A stretch of DNA of 64,000 nucleotides from Chrysaora quinquecirrha (taxonomy: Eukaryota; Cnidaria; Scyphozoa; Semaeostomeae; Pelagiidae): assembly GCA_014526335.1 (NCBI GenBank), contig JACTAT010000037.1:248001-312000 (forward strand), written 5' to 3'. Below, piece after piece: positions 11,170-24,131 of the stretch. Numbering within the stretch: the stretch's first letter is position 1; each line of letters starts with the position of its first letter. The translations under genes and the position numbers were made by a program. Under the pieces are notes generated by a model. The model had not been told where the DNA came from. It ran no database searches and saw only the letters and a program-made list of their open reading frames with translations.

Positions 11170-12473
11170 GTGCCGGTGTAGCTGGTGCCGGTGTAGCTGG
11201 TTTTGGAAACTGTAATCATGTTGGTGGTGTGCTTTTTGCATTGGAGGATTTCAACAGAAAAGGTTATCAGAACTGTCCCGAGCCCGTATCTTGCACATCT
11301 AAGTTAGCTGCTTGGAATGTTCCCTCCCCATCAAGTAAAATCTCTCCTGCTTCAATTGATCAAGTTATAATTAAGAAAATAAAATTTGGAAAAGATAATA
11401 GTGTAGTAACAAATCCACAAGTAAATCAAAATGATCCCCATAGAGGAAAAGATCGCCAATTGCATGATGCAGATTTTGAGAAGTTAAAGAATTCCCTTGC
11501 TTCATCAACACCCAACAGCTGTTTTTTTGCCTTTCATCCCATTCCTGTGACACAGTCATCGGGTGATTCATCCGTCCTAACTGAAACAGTCAATTCACTG
11601 GACTCTCCATTTGAAAATGTGTTTGTTCAGTTAAATGTCTCTAATGATGCTGATTGCGATTCTGTACCTTTCACTGATGATTATGATATATCTTGCTCCA
11701 GTTTTAAAGAAATGATGGAACACCATGCCAAGTCTCACATGATCCTCAGCCCATCCCAAATTTCTGAAATTGAAAAATCTAATCAAGGTCAATCAACAAA
11801 TGACTCTTAGAAACAACACAGACTATATCGAATAACTGCATCAAATTTTTACTCAGCTGCAGTCAATACAGTTGAGCCCTCTTCAAAGCTGAAATCAATG
11901 TTCTATTCAAGTTTTACTTCTGCTGCTACACAGCATGGGAAATTATATGAGCCACATGTTTGTTCTTTGTATCTTAATTCTCTGATAAGTCAAGGCTATC
12001 AAAATGTATCAGTAGATGAACCTGGTCTTATCATCTCTAAATCTCATTCTTTCTTGGGTGCATCTTTGGATGGTATTTTTCATCATGGTAATACTTCTTG
12101 GGGTCTGGAAATCAAATGCCCTTTTTCAAAGTTTTCGTCTTCTCTTGAGGTTGCCCTTGGTGACAAGAGCTTCTTTCTAACAAGAACAGGCGAGAAAGTC
12201 CATCTTAAAAGGAAAGATCGTTATTTTTTTCAAGTTCAAGGTCAAATGTTTTGTTCTGGTTTGAAGAGAGTGGATCTGGTGGTGTGGTTTGGAGACAATG
12301 AGCCACTATTCATCAAATCAATTGAATACGATGCTGATTTCGTCCAGAGATCCATTCTTCCTCAAGTTCATCATTTTTATTGTAAAGCTGTTTTACCAGA
12401 GTTTTTCACAAAACGTGTCAAAAGAGGACCTCCATTATATATTCATGGTTGTTGGAAAAAGTTTTCTTCCTAA
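11170..12473 (+). pseudogene. SWIM-YqaJ nuclease, truncated (copy B)
   Basis: The left TIR, SAP part and first SWIM cysteines are missing. The homology starts at GTGCCGGTGTAGCTG, which is itself duplicated (11170-11184 and 11185-11199) at the junction with the RPA1-like unit. From there one frame runs through the SWIM C-x-H, the linker and YqaJ, broken only by a TAG at 11808-11810 where copy A has TGG. YqaJ motifs GASLDG, LEIKCP and QVQGQMF remain after the stop, in the same frame. The C-run frameshift seen in copy A is absent here. Confidence 0.85.
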
Positions 12474-13280
12474 ATAATTACATTTACGTAGACAATAACA
12501 ATAGTGAACTAGTTGGGATAAGGAACTCTTTTTTGTCTTCTGATGCTTTTTATATATTCAATTTATTTCCAGGATGAGTTCAGATATAAATGTTAATAAT
12601 AACACAATTTTTTGATAAAAATATAAGCATATATAAAAAGAGACATAATATGAAAGTATATCATATAAAAACTATAGCAGTTTTATTAAATTTTTTATCC
12701 AAATAATGTTACATCTACGTAACAGTATTTTAATCAAACACTGTCGAAATAGAAAGATCCTGCTGTAAAATCCACCTATACCCTGAAAAAAGGTTTCAGG
12801 GACCATTGTTTTATAGCTCAAAATGATTGTTTATTTCAAGCTTAGTAATATCTAAAGTAATCTTATAGCATTTTATGGTAACATTAATCGCTTTTTAATT
12901 AATACTACATTGTATAAATATACTAAAAAAAATTGAAATTATGCAGTGGGATATACAACTGTATGATGAAAGGTATATTTAGAAGCTTAAAATATTTGAA
13001 CATGAAATCAAAGAAAATAGGAAATTTTTTTCTTATCAAATCTTAATTGGACCGTAAAGTAAAAGAGTTGAATTATTTGTTTTTCGTGTTCAAATATTTT
13101 AAGCTTCTTCTTTCATCAAAACCGAATTACATTGTAGTTTAATTATAATACTAATTATATTTACACTCACACTATAGCTCATAATTCCATATTACTTGGT
13201 TACTTTAGTTACTTTTTAATAATTTTTTACTTCTAAATTTGTTATAGTATCTTGTATCACTAATATTAGGTATTTATGTA
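12474..13280. other. Convergent intergenic region (copy B)
   Basis: Same content as 6389-7204, including the long hairpin (around 12966-13118). It lacks a few bases near 12804 compared with copy A. No gene was found. Confidence 0.65.
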
Positions 13281-14099
13281 CTACTCGTGAGCTGAAGACA
13301 TTACAAGAAATGGCAAGAAATTAGTTAACAAGCAACAGGCTGTAAAAATTTGATTAGCAACTGGATATAATGTTAAGGGTAGAACACCATCGAGAATATG
13401 AAAGTTCTTGACTCTACCAATTGCCCTTTCTACATGGATTCTTACAGCTGATATACGGGGGGTTTCTTCACTTTCTTTGGGGGTCAGCTGTGCACGAGAA
13501 CATTTAAAAGGAGGAATATTGAGGGTGACACCAATGGGGAGAATATCTGCAATGTCGAATCCACGGTCTGCCACAACATTGTCACCAGGCTTGAGGAGAG
13601 ATAAAATGCCACATTTTTCAGTGATTTCTTTGTCAGAAACACGTCCTGACCAGAGCTTTGATACATATGTAATTGCACCAGTAGGAGATATTCCCACTAG
13701 CGCTTTCCAGGTATTGTGATGCTTATACTCAGACCATTTTTGTGACTGAGCTTTCATGGATGATGGGACCTCGATGAAGATTTTGGTGCAGTCAATGATC
13801 ACTCTTGTGGAAGGGTATATCTTGAACTCTTTAGGCATTAGTTTCTGAATCATTTCTTTTAGAGGAAAGGGAAAAAGCAGTGGCAATTCATGATATAGGA
13901 AGTTGATCCAGGTGGTAAAGATTCTTGAAGCGTGGCCAGTAGAAATACCAAATCTGTCTCCAATATCAGTCAAAAACAAACCAATTTTAAGACGCATCAA
14001 AACAAGTACAAATGCTTCAAAGTTTGAAAGGAATCGTTTACGGCCACGCTTAATGTCAGACTCTTGCCTTTCAACCTTCTTCTTGGATGCCTCATGAGA
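13281..14099 (-). pseudogene. DDE_Tnp_4 transposase catalytic part (copy B)
   Basis: Open through the DDE core with all three catalytic residues (IIDCTKIF, VVADRGFDIAD, IHVERAIGRVK). It differs from copy A at a few residues (for example YVSKLWSG and SDKEI), which it shares with C and D. The TAG separating it from the THAP half is at 14100-14102. Confidence 0.85.
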
Positions 14100-14880
14100 C
14101 TATGGGCCACGCCAGTAGGAAATATTTTTCAGTTTCGGCTCCAAATACTCAAAGACAGATTGCAATGAAAAAATAATTTTGAAAGCCCGTGTAGAACTTG
14201 ACTGCAGAATCATAATTTTGTAAATTTTCGATTGAGAATAGTGCTTTTTTTTGCCACAGATAAATCAGCATCCAATTGTGAAATTTTAAGAGAAAGTTCA
14301 TCAATTTTCTGCTGAATGTTGTCATAACATTTCTGATCATTCTCATTTGCAGGTTCAGTGAAATAACAATGATCAGTCATAAAATCACCAGAGTCATCAC
14401 TCTCGCTTAATAGCATGGGGCTATCAACAAAAGAAAAATCAGTTTGGGTGGAACACGTTACATACTTTGAATCACTTTCCACAAAAGAAATATCATCAAA
14501 TTCATCAATTTCTTCCAATACAGCAGAAAAACAAGGTTGCCGCTCTTGATCATTGACAGATCTGCGATCTTTGGGAGGTTTGCCGCTAACTTTACCGCCC
14601 CTCCTGGTGGGATCAATGTTGTGCAACTTCAAAGAGGGAACTGCACCACGGACTAAATTCCAACGACTTGGACCTCGCTTGATATCTGAATCTTTAAAGT
14701 GATCTTGACACAAAACTGTGCTTAGAGTCACCTTGAAACCATCCAAACCATCAACTCTTTTGATTAAACTTCACCATAACCTTTTCTCTGGATTCTTTTG
14801 AGGAAAGTGTAGGCCAGTCAGAGTACCATCACTTTTGTAAAAGAAATTATAACAGCCAAAAGCTGCACACTGTTTACCAA
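14100..14880 (-). pseudogene. THAP and coiled-coil part of transposase (copy B)
   Basis: Same as copy A, including the TGA inside the THAP finger and the 9-base loss before it. In addition, the T run near 14244 has eight Ts against seven in A and D, which shifts the frame in the coiled-coil segment. The conserved THAP blocks LCQDHF and GAVPSL are intact. Confidence 0.8.
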
Positions 14881-15044
14881 AAGATTATTTCTTCTTCACC
14901 TCAGCACTAACAGTTTGACTATTGCTATTTTCAGGCACAAATAATCAAAGTGAAACACAAGTAAAGCGACAAATGCTATCTATAAACTTTCGATATCACT
15001 AGATGCCAGCAAGCTAACATTATGTGTGAGATTATGAGAAGCGC

Positions 15045-15113
15045 ACTACAACCATTGCCTTGCTTTGGTTTGCCAGTCTCGTAATCAAAATGAATTGGGA
15101 AAAAGGTCTATTG
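15045..15113 (-). repeat. Right TIR of copy B
   Basis: Same as 8965-9033 and ending GGTCTATTG. No matching left TIR exists for this copy. Confidence 0.85.
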
Positions 15114-16125
15114 TACCATGTAGCGAGATGTGTTTGTATGTGGTGCGTCGATTTTAGCCTGTTGTACGGTGTAGCAGGTGCTCTGTACCAGGGTATCGGG
15201 AAGTTGTCACGCCCCACTACAGCGTGTTATAAGAACATTTTAACTTTGTTTGAACTGAAATGAATGGAAATGAAATGGACTGACATGTGCTGAAACATGA
15301 TGCTATTTTCACAAAAAACGGAGTTATGTTTTCGTTTTAAGTAGATTTTGGGGGATATATGTATAGGTTATATAGAAAAGGTTGCATATATATGTCTATC
15401 AATATAGATTGTTCTGTATTTAGACTGGTACACAAGTTTCTATGAAGAATAAATGAGTTTGGTACTTTTAGGTGGTTAATTGCCGTCCCTCCCCCGCTAA
15501 TTAATTTTTTGAAAAATTTCCAATCCTGCCATTCTTATTAGGACTCGCCAGCTTATTAAGTTTGCATTAATATTAATGTTGATATTTTTTTGTTAAGTTA
15601 GTTTCACATTCTTTGTGTGAAATTTCACTTGTATAATGAATTTGTTGGTTAGAACTATGGATTTTCTTAGGCTATACTAAGTACTACAGGGCCCTCCTTG
15701 GATTTCAACAGTTTCAGACAATGTTTGTCAAACAAAGTGGGAGCTCATTTCTTCTCATCCCTTGCCAATTCCATTGGGACGGTAGTTGAAATCCTCCCCG
15801 CCTATTGCAACCTCTGAGCAAATAGGCACCTAAGAGCATGTGTTGCATATTGTTCTATTTGGTAACTGTATGGTTGTGCTTTGTGAAGATGAGATTATGT
15901 GTAAAAATGCATTTTTTTGCTTGTTATTTTTTATGTTAGTTTTTTTAGTGTTTTAGTGTGTACATGTTTGTTATTGTTGTTATTTTTGGCAAATGGAGGC
16001 TCGATGTTGTTATAAAAGTGTGTTGTGATAAAAAAGACTGTAGGAGAATGTATAGGGTGAGAATTGGTAAAGATGCTGGTTGAGCATGTTGGTATATTTT
16101 TTCCTGTTGCTATTTTTTTAGAAAA
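15114..16125. other. Spacer (unit B)
   Basis: Repeat of 9034-10053. Several C and G runs are shorter than in units A and D (for example near 15690 and 15793), with no other change. No gene was found. Confidence 0.6.
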
Positions 16126-17156
16126 ATGGCCGAGAAAAGAAGTTTCACTATTGCTGGTTATGTGAATGATGTTTCTACAAAGAAAATCTCGAGAAATAAA
16201 AAATATTATTTTGACGTTTAAATTAATGTTGGGGAGAAAGTTGGGAAAAAAGCACGAGTCATGGAAACAAGATCTATCAAACGAACTTTGTTCATGGAGA
16301 AACCGAGTTGAAAACCCTTGTAAAATAAAGTAATCTGAGTGAATCTACACAGGGATCCAATTTCTCCATGAAAACGGGAAGTAAATTGGAATATCCAGAT
16401 GAGCCTCTATCATTTAAATATACAGAGCTATTACCATTAGGTATAGCTGAGATCATGGAATTCACAGTGAGCAGTTTGTTTGACATTGACAGAGAAATCA
16501 AATGGAAAGAAGAAGAAAGGAATTGAGTATTGGTGTAGAAAGGAGGGAGGAAGAGTGAGGGATGGGATATTAGCTGATGCGTCTGGGCATTTGATAATTT
16601 CAGTCTGGGGTGATCTAATAGATCAAATCCAGGATGAAAAGAGCTATCATTTAAAAAATATCTGTGTAACGAAATTTCACAGGATTAGACTTTCCACGAC
16701 TGGAATTACTAAGGTTGCAGAAAGAGAGGCAATTGTTGTTGATTGGGGAAAGGTAGAGGTATTGTCAAATTTTCTGAAGAAATTATCATCGCCAAACATA
16801 GTTTCGGTCGGAGTTAACGTGTTCGCGCTGTGTGCTAACATGGGCTGCAAACGGAAGTTGATTGATTATCCAGGAGTCCAGGAGCAAAAATATTGTCTTG
16901 TGCTAAATGCAAAAGAAAAATGCTCAAGAAAAAGTGCCCTGAAAGTTTTGCAGTGCATCTTAAAATTGAAGAAGAGAGCGGCAAACAGGTAGAGTTAACT
17001 GTGTTTCCCAGAGTCATCTCGGAAAGCTTTGGGGAAATTGATGAAAGTGAAATCAACGAGAAGTTGCTGTTTTTGGAGAACTTTAATTCAACATAGGATG
17101 AGGAAACTGATATGGTGAATAAAATTGAATGTTGCGAATTAGTAACAGAGGCCTGA
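16126..17156 (+). pseudogene. RPA1-like ssDNA-binding protein (unit B)
   Basis: Copy of 10054-11090 with the same two TAA codons near its start. Shortened homopolymers (GGGG to GGG, AAAA to AAA, GGG to GG around 16300-16545) shift the frame upstream of the OB domain. The TAG at the end of the first Cys pair in unit A is TAT here, so the frame reads on but still not into the second Cys pair. The zinc-ribbon block SCAKCKRK remains at about 16894. Confidence 0.65.
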
Positions 17157-17190
17157 TTGAGATTATTTAAGAGTTGATTTCGTAGAGTAT

Positions 17191-18540
17191 ATGATACAGG
17201 TTTTTTTTAATAAGAAACAGGTTCATAAGAAAGCTAGTGCCGGTGTAGCTGGTGCCGGTGTAGCTGGTTTTAGAAACTGTAATCATGTTGGTGGTGTGCT
17301 TTTTGCATTGGAGGATTTCAACAGAAAAGGTTATCAGAACTGTCCCGAGCCCGTATCTTGCACATCTAAGTTAGCTGCTTGGAATGTTCCTTCCCCATCA
17401 AGTAAAATCTCTCCTGCTTCAATTGATCAAGCTATAATTAAGAAAATAAAATTTGGAAAAGATAATAGTGTAGTAACAAATCCACAAGTAAATCAAAATG
17501 ATCCCCATAGAGGAAAAGATCGCCAATTGCATGATGCAGATTTTGAGAAGTTAAAGAATTCCCTTGCTTCATCAACACCCAACAGCTGTTTTTTTGCCTT
17601 TCATCCCATTCCTGTGACACAGTCATCGGGTGATTCATCCGTCCTAACTGAAACAGTCAATTCACTGGACTCTCCATTTGAAAATGTGTTTGTTCAGTTA
17701 AATGTCTCTAATGATGCTGATTGCGATTCTGTACCTTTCACTGATGATTATGATATATCTTGCTCCAGTTTTAAAGAAATGATGGAACACCATGCCAAGT
17801 CTCACATGATCCTCAGCCCATCCCAAATTTCTGAAATTGAAAAATCTAATCAAGGTCAATCAACAAATGACTCTTAGAAACAACACAGACTATATCGAAT
17901 AACTGCATCAAATTTTTACTCAGCTGCAGTCAATACAGTTGAGCCCTCTTCAAAGCTGAAATCAATGTTCTATTCAAGTTTTACTTCTGCTGCTACACAG
18001 CATGGGAAATTATATGAGCCACATGTTTGTTCTTTGTATCTTAATTCTCTGATAAGTCAAGGCTATCAAAATGTATCAGTAGATGAACCTGGTCTTATCA
18101 TCTCTAAATCTCATTCTTTCTTGGGTGCATCTTTGGATGGTATTTTTCATCATGGTAATACTTCTTGGGGTCTGGAAATCAAATGCCCTTTTTCAAAGTT
18201 TTCGTCTTCTCTTGAGGTTGCCCTTGGTGACAAGAGCTTCTTTCTAACAAGAACAGGCGAGAAAGTCCATCTTAAAAGGAAAGATCGTTATTTTTTTCAA
18301 GTTCAAGGTCAAATGTTTTGTTCTGGTTTGAAGAGAGTGAATCTGGTGGTGTGGTTTGGAGACCATGAGCAACTATTCATCGAATCAATTGAATACTATG
18401 CTGATTTCTTCCAGAGATCCATTCTTCCTCAAGTTCATCATTTTATTGTAAAGCTGTTTTACCAGAGTTTTCACAAAACGTGTCAAAAGAGGACCTCCAT
18501 TATATATTCATGGTTGTTGGGAAAAGTGTTCTTCCTAAAT
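17191..18540 (+). pseudogene. SWIM-YqaJ nuclease, truncated (copy C)
   Basis: Starts at the same junction as copy B, with the duplicated 15-mer at 17237. The SWIM glycine before the last Cys is Arg here (GFRNCNH). The shared TAG is at 17875-17877. YqaJ motifs follow, then two T runs have each lost one base (near 18440 and 18470), so the C-terminus is read in a different frame from A and B. Confidence 0.85.
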
Positions 18541-19344
18541 AATTACATTTACGTAGACAATAACAATAGTGAACTAGTTGAGATAAGGAACTCTTTTTTG
18601 TCTTCTGATGCTTTTTATATATTCAATTTATTTCCAGGATGAGTTCAGATATAAATGTTAATAATAACACAATCTTTTGATAAAAATATAAGCATATATA
18701 AAAAGAGACATAATATGAAAGTATACATATAAAAACTATAGCAGTTTTATTAAATTTTTTATCCAAATAATGTTACATCTACGGAACAGTATTTTAATCA
18801 AACACTGTCGAAATAGAAAGATCCTGCTGTAAAATCCACCTATACCCTGAAAAAAGGTTTCAGGGACCATTGTTTTATAGGTCAAAATTATTGTTTATTT
18901 CAAGCTTAGTAATATCTAAAGTAATCTTATAGCATTTTATGGTAACATTAATCGCTTTTTAATTAATACTACATTGTATAAATATACTAAAAAAAATTGA
19001 AATTATGCAGTGGGATATACAACTGTATGATGAAAGGTATATTTAGAAGCTTAAAATATTTGAACATGAAATCAAAGAAAATATGAAATTTTTTTCTTAT
19101 CAAATCTTAATTGGACCGTAAAGTAAAAGAGTTGAATTATTTGTTTTTCGTGTTCAAATATTTTAAGCTTCTTCTTTCATCAAAACCGAATTACATTGTA
19201 GTTTAATTATAATACTAATTATATTGACACTCACACTATAGCTCATAATTCCATATTACTTGGTTACTTTAGTTACTTTTTAATAATTTTTTACTTCTAA
19301 ATTTGTTATAGTATCTTGTATCACTAATATTAGGTATTTATGTA
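18541..19344. other. Convergent intergenic region (copy C)
   Basis: Same content as 6389-7204, with the long hairpin around 19027-19179. No gene was found. Confidence 0.6.
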
Positions 19345-20161
19345 CTACTCGTGAGCTGAAGACATTACAAGAAATGGCAAGAAATTAGTTAACAAGCAAC
19401 AGGCTGTAAAAATTTGATTAGCAACTGGATATAATGTTAAGGGTAGAACACCATCGAGAATATGAAAGTTCTTGACTCTACCAATTGCCCTTTCTACATG
19501 GATTCTTACAGCTGATATACGGGGGGTTTCTTCACTTTCTTTGGGGGTCAGCTGTGCACGAAAACCTTTAAAAGGAGGAATATTGAGGGTGACACCAATG
19601 GGGAGAATATCTGCAATGTCGAATCCACGGTCTGCCACAACATTGTCACCAGGCTTGAGGAGAGATAAAATGCCACATTTTTCAGTGATTTCTTTGTCAG
19701 AAACACGTCCTGACCAGAGCTTTGATACATATGTAATTGCACCAGTAGGAGATATTCCACTAGCGCTTTCCAGGTATTGTGATGCTTATACTCAGACCAT
19801 TTTTGTGTCTGAGCTTTCATGGATGATGGGACCTCGATGAAGATTTTGGTGCAGTCAATGATCACTCTTGTGGAAGGGTATATCTTGAACTCTTTAGGCA
19901 TTAGTTTCTGAATCATTTCTTTTAGAGGAAAGGGAAAAAGCAGTGGCAATTCATGATATAGGAAGTTGATCCAGGTGGTAAAGATTCTTGAAGCGTGGCC
20001 AGTAGAAATACCAAATCTGTCTCCAATATCAGTCAAAACAAACCAATTTTAAGACGCATCAAAACAAGTACAAATGCTTCAAAGTTTGAAAGGAATCGTT
20101 TACGGCCACGCTTAATGTCAGACTCTTGCCTTTCAACCTTCTTCTTGGATGCCTCATGAGA
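19345..20161 (-). pseudogene. DDE transposase catalytic part (copy C)
   Basis: The DDE core is broken by two homopolymer losses: CCC to CC near 19757 and AAAAA to AAAA near 20037. Otherwise it is nearly identical to copy D (shared AQTQKW and FKGFRAQ residues). All three catalytic motifs are present but in two frames. Confidence 0.85.
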
Positions 20162-20827
20162 CTATGGGCCACGCCAGTAGGAAATATTTTTCAGTTTCGG
20201 CTCCAAATACTCAAAGACAGATTGCAATGAAAATAATTTTGAAAGCCCGTGTAGAACTTGACTGCAGAATCATCATTTTGTAAATTTTCGATTGAGAATA
20301 GTGCTTTTTTTGCCACAGATAAATCAGCATCCAATTGTGAAATTTTAAGAGAAAGTTCATCAATTTTCTGCTGAATGTTGTCATAACATTTCTGATCATT
20401 CTCATTTGCAGGTTCAGTGAAATAACAATGATCAGTCATAAAATCACCAGAGTCATCACTCTCGCTTAATAGCATGGGGCTATCAACAAAAGAAAAATCA
20501 GTTTGGGTGGAACACGTTACATACTTTGAATCACTTTCCACAAAAGAAATATCATCAAATTCATCAATTTCTTCCAATACAGCAGAAAAACAAGGTTGCC
20601 GCTCTTGAACATTGACAGATCTGCGATCTTTGGGAGGTTTACGCTAACTTTACTGCCCTCCTGGTGGGATCAATGTTGTGCAACTTCAAAGAGGAACTGC
20701 ACCACGGACTAAATTCCAACGACTTGGACCTCGCTTGATATCTGAATCTTTAAAGTGATCTTGACACAAAACTGTGCTTAGAGTCACCTTGAAACCATCC
20801 AAACCATCAACTCTTTTGATTAAACTG
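20162..20827 (-). pseudogene. THAP part of transposase, cut at the C/D junction (copy C)
   Basis: Coiled coil, linker and the C-terminal THAP blocks (LCQDHF and GAVPSL region) are present. Base losses near 20640-20695 break the frame. The N-terminal half of the THAP finger is missing because the sequence jumps at 20827 to YqaJ sequence. It shares with copy D the substitutions that give NVQERQP. Confidence 0.8.
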
Positions 20828-21553
20828 CTCAGCCCATCCCAAATTTCTGAAATTGAAAAATCTAATCAAGGTCAATCAACAAATGACTCTTAGAAACAAC
20901 ACAGACTATATCGAATAACTGCATCAAATTTTTACTCAGCTGCAGTCAATACAGTTGAGCCCTCTTCAAAGCTGAAATCAATGTTCTATTCAAGTTTTAC
21001 TTCTGCTGCTACACAGCATGGGAAATTATATGAGCCACATGTTTGTTCTTTGTATCTTAATTCTCTGATAAGTCAAGGCTATCAAAATGTATCAGTAGAT
21101 GAACCTGGTCTTATCATCTCTAAATCTCATTCTTTCTTGGGTGCATCTTTGGATGGTATTTTTCATCATGGTAATACTTCTTGGGGTCTGGAAATCAAAT
21201 GCCCTTTTTCAAAGTTTTCGTCTTCTCTTGAGGTTGCCCTTGGTGACAAGAGCTTCTTTCTAACAAGAACAGGCGAGAAAGTCCATCTTAAAAGGAAAGA
21301 TCGTTATTTTTTTCAAGTTCAAGGTCAAATGTTTTGTTCTGGTTTGAAGAGAGTGAATCTGGTGGTGTGGTTTGGAGACCATGAGCAACTATTCATCGAA
21401 TCAATTGAATACTATGCTGATTTCTTCCAGAGATCCATTCTTCCTCAAGTTCATCATTTTATTGTAAAGCTGTTTTACCAGAGTTTTCACAAAACGTGTC
21501 AAAAGAGGACCTCCATTATATATTCATGGTTGTTGGGAAAAGTGTTCTTCCTA
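20828..21553 (+). pseudogene. YqaJ domain, start missing (copy D)
   Basis: Begins in mid-gene at the duplication junction. It carries the TAG at 20891-20893, the YqaJ motifs GASLDG, LEIKCP and QVQGQMF, and the same two T-run losses near its end as copy C. The 225-residue frame from 20981 is identical to that of copy C, which supports a recent duplication. Confidence 0.85.
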
Positions 21554-22360
21554 AATAATTACATTTACGTAGACAATAACAATAGTGAACTAGTTGAGAT
21601 AAGGAACTCTTTTTTGTCTTCTGATGCTTTTTATATATTCAATTTATTTCCAGGATGAGTTCAGATATAAATGTTAATAATAACACAATCTTTTGATAAA
21701 AATATAAGCATATATAAAAAGAGACATAATATGAAAGTATACATATAAAAACTATAGCAGTTTTATTAAATTTTTTATCCAAATAATGTTACATCTACGG
21801 AACAGTATTTTAATCAAACACTGTCGAAATAGAAAGATCCTGCTGTAAAATCCACCTATACCCTGAAAAAAGGTTTCAGGGACCATTGTTTTATAGGTCA
21901 AAATTATTGTTTATTTCAAGCTTAGTAATATCTAAAGTAATCTTATAGCATTTTATGGTAACATTAATCGCTTTTTAATTAATACTACATTGTATAAATA
22001 TACTAAAAAAAATTGAAATTATGCAGTGGGATATACAACTGTATGATGAAAGGTATATTTAGAAGCTTAAAATATTTGAACATGAAATCAAAGAAAATAT
22101 GAAATTTTTTTCTTATCAAATCTTAATTGGACCGTAAAGTAAAAGAGTTGAATTATTTGTTTTTCGTGTTCAAATATTTTAAGCTTCTTCTTTCATCAAA
22201 ACCGAATTACATTGTAGTTTAATTATAATACTAATTATATTGACACTCACACTATAGCTCATAATTCCATATTACTTGGTTACTTTAGTTACTTTTTAAT
22301 AATTTTTTACTTCTAAATTTGTTATAGTATCTTGTATCACTAATATTAGGTATTTATGTA
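21554..22360. other. Convergent intergenic region (copy D)
   Basis: Same content as 6389-7204, hairpin around 22043-22195. No gene was found. Confidence 0.6.
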
Positions 22361-23179
22361 CTACTCGTGAGCTGAAGACATTACAAGAAATGGCAAGAAA
22401 TTAGTTAACAAGCAACAGGCTGTAAAAATTTGATTAGCAACTGGATATAATGTTAAGGGTAGAACACCATCGAGAATATGAAAGTTCTTGACTCTACCAA
22501 TTGCCCTTTCTACATGGATTCTTACAGCTGATATACGGGGGGTTTCTTCACTTTCTTTGGGGGTCAGCTGTGCACGAAAACCTTTAAAAGGAGGAATATT
22601 GAGGGTGACACCAATGGGGAGAATATCTGCAATGTCGAATCCACGGTCTGCCACAACATTGTCACCAGGCTTGAGGAGAGATAAAATGCCACATTTTTCA
22701 GTGATTTCTTTGTCAGAAACACGTCCTGACCAGAGCTTTGATACATATGTAATTGCACCAGTAGGAGATATTCCCACTAGCGCTTTCCAGGTATTGTGAT
22801 GCTTATACTCAGACCATTTTTGTGTCTGAGCTTTCATGGATGATGGGACCTCGATGAAGATTTTGGTGCAGTCAATGATCACTCTTGTGGAAGGGTATAT
22901 CTTGAACTCTTTAGGCATTAGTTTCTGAATCATTTCTTTTAGAGGAAAGGGAAAAAGCAGTGGCAATTCATGATATAGGAAGTTGATCCAGGTGGTAAAG
23001 ATTCTTGAAGCGTGGCCAGTAGAAATACCAAATCTGTCTCCAATATCAGTCAAAAACAAACCAATTTTAAGACGCATCAAAACAAGTACAAATGCTTCAA
23101 AGTTTGAAAGGAATCGTTTACGGCCACGCTTAATGTCAGACTCTTGCCTTTCAACCTTCTTCTTGGATGCCTCATGAGA
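22361..23179 (-). pseudogene. DDE_Tnp_4 transposase catalytic part (copy D)
   Basis: Open through the core with all three catalytic residues intact (IIDCTKIF, VVADRGFDIAD, IHVERAIGRVK). The TAG that separates it from the THAP half is at 23180-23182, as in every copy. Confidence 0.85.
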
Positions 23180-23965
23180 CTATGGGCCACGCCAGTAGGA
23201 AATATTTTTCAGTTTCGGCTCCAAATACTCAAAGACAGATTGCAATGAAAAATAATTTTGAAAGCCCGTGTAGAACTTGACTGCAGAATCATCATTTTGT
23301 AAATTTTCGATTGAGAATAGTGCTTTTTTTGCCACAGATAAATCAGCATCCAATTGTGAAATTTTAAGAGAAAGTTCATCAATTTTCTGCTGAATGTTGT
23401 CATAACATTTCTGATCATTCTCATTTGCAGGTTCAGTGAAATAACAATGATCAGTCATAAAATCACCAGAGTCATCACTCTCGCTTAATAGCATGGGGCT
23501 ATCAACAAAAGAAAAATCAGTTTGGGTGGAACACGTTACATACTTTGAATCACTTTCCACAAAAGAAATATCATCAAATTCATCAATTTCTTCCAATACA
23601 GCAGAAAAACAAGGTTGCCGCTCTTGAACATTGACAGATCTGCGATCTTTGGGAGGTTTGCCGCTAACTTTACTGCCCCTCCTGGTGGGATCAATGTTGT
23701 GCAACTTCAAAGAGGGAACTGCACCACGGACTAAATTCCAACGACTTGGACCTCGCTTGATATCTGAATCTTTAAAGTGATCTTGACACAAAACTGTGCT
23801 TAGAGTCACCTTGAAACCATCCAAACCATCAACTCTTTTGATTAAACTGCACCATAACCTTTTCTCTGTATTCTTTTGAGGAAAACGAAAGAAGTGTAGG
23901 CCAGTCAGAGTACCATCACTTTTTTAAAAGAAATTATAACAGCCAAAAGCTGCACACTGTTTACC
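23180..23965 (-). pseudogene. THAP and coiled-coil part of transposase (copy D)
   Basis: Best preserved THAP finger: CAAFGCYN, then GLHFFRFP, then RLWCSLIKRV, then LCQDHF, then GAVPSL. It has the Cys codon (TGC) where A and B have TGA, and the nine bases that A and B lack. It has its own stop instead: a TAA near 23925, where A has TAC. No copy in the array therefore has an unbroken transposase. Confidence 0.85.
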
Positions 23966-24131
23966 AAAAGATTATTTCTTCTTCACCTCAGCACTAACAG
24001 TTTGACTATTGCTATTTTCAGGCACAAATAATCAAAGTAAAACACAAGTAAAGCGACAAATGCTATCTATAAACTTTCGATATCACTAGATGCCAGCACG
24101 CTAACATTATGTGTGAGATTATGAGAAGCGC

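Larger units (their letters stand above)
11170..15113. mobile_element. ISL2EU-like copy B, left end missing
   Basis: Second unit of the array. It aligns with copy A at an offset of about 6,084 bp and differs by scattered substitutions and many one-base changes in homopolymer runs. It has the right TIR (15045-15113) but no left TIR. It therefore could not move by itself and most likely arose by tandem duplication. Confidence 0.85.
17237..20827. mobile_element. ISL2EU-like copy C, truncated at both ends
   Basis: Third copy, offset 6,067 bp from copy B. It ends abruptly at 20827 inside the THAP finger, where it is joined directly to the YqaJ coding region of copy D. The block 17812-20827 (3,016 bp) is repeated as 20828-23843. 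Confidence 0.85.
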
